Part shown: in pieces, positions 62,801 to 64,000 of the stretch | Layout of the letters: every line of letters starts with the position of its first letter | Numbering within the stretch: position 1 is the stretch's first letter | From: Rickettsiales bacterium | Lineage (GTDB): Bacteria; Pseudomonadota; Alphaproteobacteria; Methylaequorales; Methylaequoraceae | DNA length: 64,000 nt | Direction: 5' to 3' | Assembly (NCBI GenBank): GCA_002691145.1 | Contig: NZHE01000023.1 | Location: 31,643 to 95,642 of the forward strand | The notes under the pieces: generated by a model | What the model saw: the letters and a program-made list of their open reading frames with translations, nothing else | Database searches by the model: none | What the model was told of the DNA's origin: nothing | Made by a program: the position numbers and the translations under genes

Positions 62801-64000
62801 TACATGACTAGATGGGACCGTTGAGGATGCTCTTTGAGCACTTACAGCAGTTCCATTAGCTCCATAGCTTATTTTATGATTTCCTGAGGTGGTAGAACGA
62901 TCAACATTTATTCCTCTATACTGTTCTGCTAATATTCCATTTAGATAATCAGCTCTGTACTCAGATGAGGTATTAAAACCATTTTCTTGAGTTAAAAAAG
63001 TAGCAACTTCAGTTGAGGACAAAACATTTCCAGCAATATGCCTACCTTCTCTGGTAAAGATTTGTAAATTACTTGCGCTAGAAACAGACGGGTTAGTAAT
63101 CACCCCATTTAATGTACTTCCAATCGAAACAGTTGCAGTTGAAAAATTTTGGTCATTACTTGCGATAGTTAAGTTTGAATTTCCTCCAGCAGCAAAAAGT
63201 CCCAGCGATCTAAAAGTATGAGACGACCCATTTACATCAATACCATTATTTAAAATTTCAGCAACTTCTTGCAGTGAAGTCGCACCAGTCAGATCTACAG
63301 TGACTGAGCTACTATTGGCTAGCGTCAGTGTGATACTTGTAAGAGAGGAGACATCAGTTGAAGAAAGACTGAATTTAGCTGTAGGTTGAGCTATATAGCT
63401 CCCAAGATTAATAGAGCTTGTTCCTTTAGGAATTATTGCAGCTCCCCCATCAGAATTAAATTCTGATGAAATTATTGGCGATAGACCGTTAGAAAATATG
63501 TTTTCAACATTTTTTAAAGTTGTTTCATCTTTTACTGAAATTAAAGCTATTTCCTCAAGATTTGCTTCTCCAATATTTGATGTCGACGAACTTATTAAAG
63601 ATTTGGAAGCCGCTGCAATATCTTGAGGACGTTCCAAATTAAATTTCATTCCTTCGGATTCGTTTGTTGGCTTTAATGTAAATTCGTCTCCGTCTAAGGC
63701 CTGTCCGAAAAAAGTAATTGTAAATCCAGATGCAACTATTTTTTCGGAACCTAATAATGCAGTTTCCGTATTTTCAGAAGTTAACCTCCACTGATTATTA
63801 TCTGCTAAATAAGACAATTTGAAATTTTCTCTCGTTATTTTTTCTGGATCATCAATTGATATTTCAACACCAACACTAGTTCTATTAGTCGGATTTGGAA
63901 TAGCTTCCAGGCTTGTTAAAGAAAACATATTCTTTCCAATTTTGCCATCAAGGTCTAACCCGGATTTGTTAATTCTATTAAACTCTCTGTTAACAATAAT
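59813..64000 (-). CDS. flgK: giant flagellar hook-associated protein 1 FlgK (5' end beyond the window)
   Basis: The frame stays open to the window edge at 64000, giving at least 1395 residues; a start at 63928 would be false because FNRINKSGLDLDGKIG immediately upstream is core FlgK. The C terminus (EEASNLIQFQQAYQANARII then QTARELFDSLMSV) is canonical. Ordinary FlgK is about 450-650 residues; the excess is a long insertion. It includes a Flagellin_IN-type motif (LSTDLTNLATSINNFSGKTG) and, at about 60,785-61,790, three copies of a HGF-x-TGD-x-V-x-Y / GL-x-GT-x-YY adhesin-like repeat. This would make a hook-junction protein with a large exposed domain. Confidence 0.88.
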   Translation of the reverse strand: MIVNREFNRINKSGLDLDGKIGKNMFSLTSLEAIPNPTNRTSVGVEISIDDPEKITRENFKLSYLADNNQWRLTSENTETALLGSEKIVASGFTITFFGQALDGDEFTLKPTNESEGMKFNLERPQDIAAASKSLISSSTSNIGEANLEEIALISVKDETTLKNVENIFSNGLSPIISSEFNSDGGAAIIPKGTSSINLGSYIAQPTAKFSLSSTDVSSLTSITLTLANSSSVTVDLTGATSLQEVAEILNNGIDVNGSSHTFRSLGLFAAGGNSNLTIASNDQNFSTATVSIGSTLNGVITNPSVSSASNLQIFTREGRHIAGNVLSSTEVATFLTQENGFNTSSEYRADYLNGILAEQYRGINVDRSTTSGNHKISYGANGTAVSAQRASSTVPSSHVTAAYTLTLNSDNTDAVSISVPIESSAGYVAGLINTNANNTGIQASALTRIKVPAPSSDGTISFTLKSKSGTNSSVSISASVLSTDLTNLATSINNFSGKTGVSAFLSNDKKSLIMENSNGDDIQVTSFTSPSSLTVSILNNDFSDSGASVAIDSSNFRAARFSGELLLESSTGFTSANGGGSTVTAAQDALRGGYYEINSTSTGESKTIKPKAFQSDLSSANHNGDTASSSILSYGLTLSATGTGSSFTTTQDLSLQDEISSSLISSKLAEGLRANSPSIEIEGTSIASLPENGSSFKINHDGLTYKLTMQDGEVLVSGGEKDKISAYFEDKSSLTVNTTSFSNTSTISFTEHGLKTGDAVTYNAAEKVTVDTTAFSSTTNITSTSHGFSTGDPIVYTANGSQAINGLVSGTTYYAISVDSNTFAVATTSTNANNGVKLTISGGTGGSKSDTFASPINGLTDGGTYFVVKTDEHNFRLANTFALATAASPSVVTITGGSGGNALDNFDPGKNLYLSAGKTISASQFSFATDSINDTNAALFGMNDGVVKTSMTGTSITTPSGSDSTHFHLTLDDYANSIGVFVRTSSKTINTSTVNASSTTLTSSSHGFKTGDKILYTAAATAMTGLTSGTSYYAKVIDANTFSLASSFANATAETPTLLSFGGGNGNASDTFKTVYAEAYISDDIGTPTTASSLGIEVEINQVSDSNAQISIIKSADKNNIVIDNVLSGYGASSESFGFKTNLTQVNVLGDNIKLTSIGSSGFNTPETSAVSVTVPSNSMKSLSGSNLNISNLPPEDLIIIMTGSGARKISAEYGAISPVVEDAEYKLVVDSTNSNKVEIFEANTLHSIATRLIPDNGVITAVEKSLKFTGDNNINDSFTISNNKNGIGDNRNVLQMIALQESDVNGVNSGSFQDIFNATAAEIGTSVRTSEMTEETALASRDEAKALEDEVSGVVMDEEASNLIQFQQAYQANARIIQTARELFDSLMSVIRS

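Noticed and set aside
1..64000. CRISPR array, prophage or insertion sequence
   Set aside because: No regularly spaced repeats, transposase, integrase or terminal inverted repeats seen; all genes belong to normal chromosomal functions.

Overview
The window reads as one contiguous, very AT-rich, tightly packed bacterial chromosome segment. The base composition, the recA-alaS order, the single-cysteine DksA, a GAAC-N7-GAAC (alphaproteobacterial type) LexA box in front of recA, an FdsGB-FdsA type NAD-linked formate dehydrogenase and a possible PopZ-like gene all point to a streamlined, motile, free-living (probably marine) alphaproteobacterium. I see no insertion sequence, prophage, CRISPR array or rRNA. 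There is one tRNA, tRNA-Leu(UAA). No stretch above about 220 bases lacks a gene: the longest gaps are 6052-6262 (tRNA promoter), 57836-57987 (flagellin leader) and 42558-42674 (nothing recognised).

Region 1 (1-6.1 kb) is accessory: the 3' end of an unrecognised gene, a short PopZ-like gene, a tandem pair of glycosyltransferase-like genes behind a consensus sigma-54 promoter, a phytanoyl-CoA-dioxygenase-like oxygenase, and a convergent AlgJ-like/AlgI-like (MBOAT) O-acylation pair whose AlgI gene is frameshifted twice. Region 2 (6.2-15.9 kb) is tRNA-Leu, a DsbA-like oxidoreductase, a proline iminopeptidase and then nearly the whole queuosine pathway (queG, queC, queE, queD, queF, tgt, queA), followed by argE and nadK. 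Region 3 (15.8-24.5 kb) is a formate/molybdenum-cofactor block: moaA, fdhD, mobA, an OFA-family oxalate/formate-type transporter, the formate dehydrogenase catalytic subunit and a fused FdsG-FdsB diaphorase subunit. Region 4 (24.6-44.2 kb) is housekeeping: gmhB, dksA, recA, alaS, icd, a frameshifted LOG-family gene, a LysM protein, psd-pssA, an RND pump with its adaptor, ppx/gppA, rlmE, guaB-guaA, a cluster of three tiny genes, a YjbQ-like gene and a thioredoxin-fold gene.

Region 5 (44.2-64 kb) is a flagellar filament and hook-junction block, almost all on the minus strand: two TPR-glycosyltransferase paralogs, a FliT-like gene (frameshifted in poly-A), fliS, two further FliS-like genes, four different flagellins, fliD, flgL, and a giant flgK that runs off the window edge and carries adhesin-like repeats. 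A ClC chloride channel and sixA sit among them. Four near-perfect sigma-54 promoters (TGGCAC-N5-TTGCW) were found, and three of them serve this block (fliS, the large flagellin, flgL). The fourth, at 434-449, drives the unrecognised glycosyltransferase-like pair some 46 kb away and so ties it to the flagellar regulon. Together with the TPR-glycosyltransferases this suggests a filament-glycosylation programme.

Recurring oddities: three genes (algI-like, fliT-like, LOG) are broken exactly in A/T homopolymers while other 10-12 base runs in coding regions stay in frame; the tRNA-guanine transglycosylase has lost two of its three zinc cysteines; and QueD lacks the usual catalytic cysteine. All assignments come from reading motifs and family knowledge; no database search was run.
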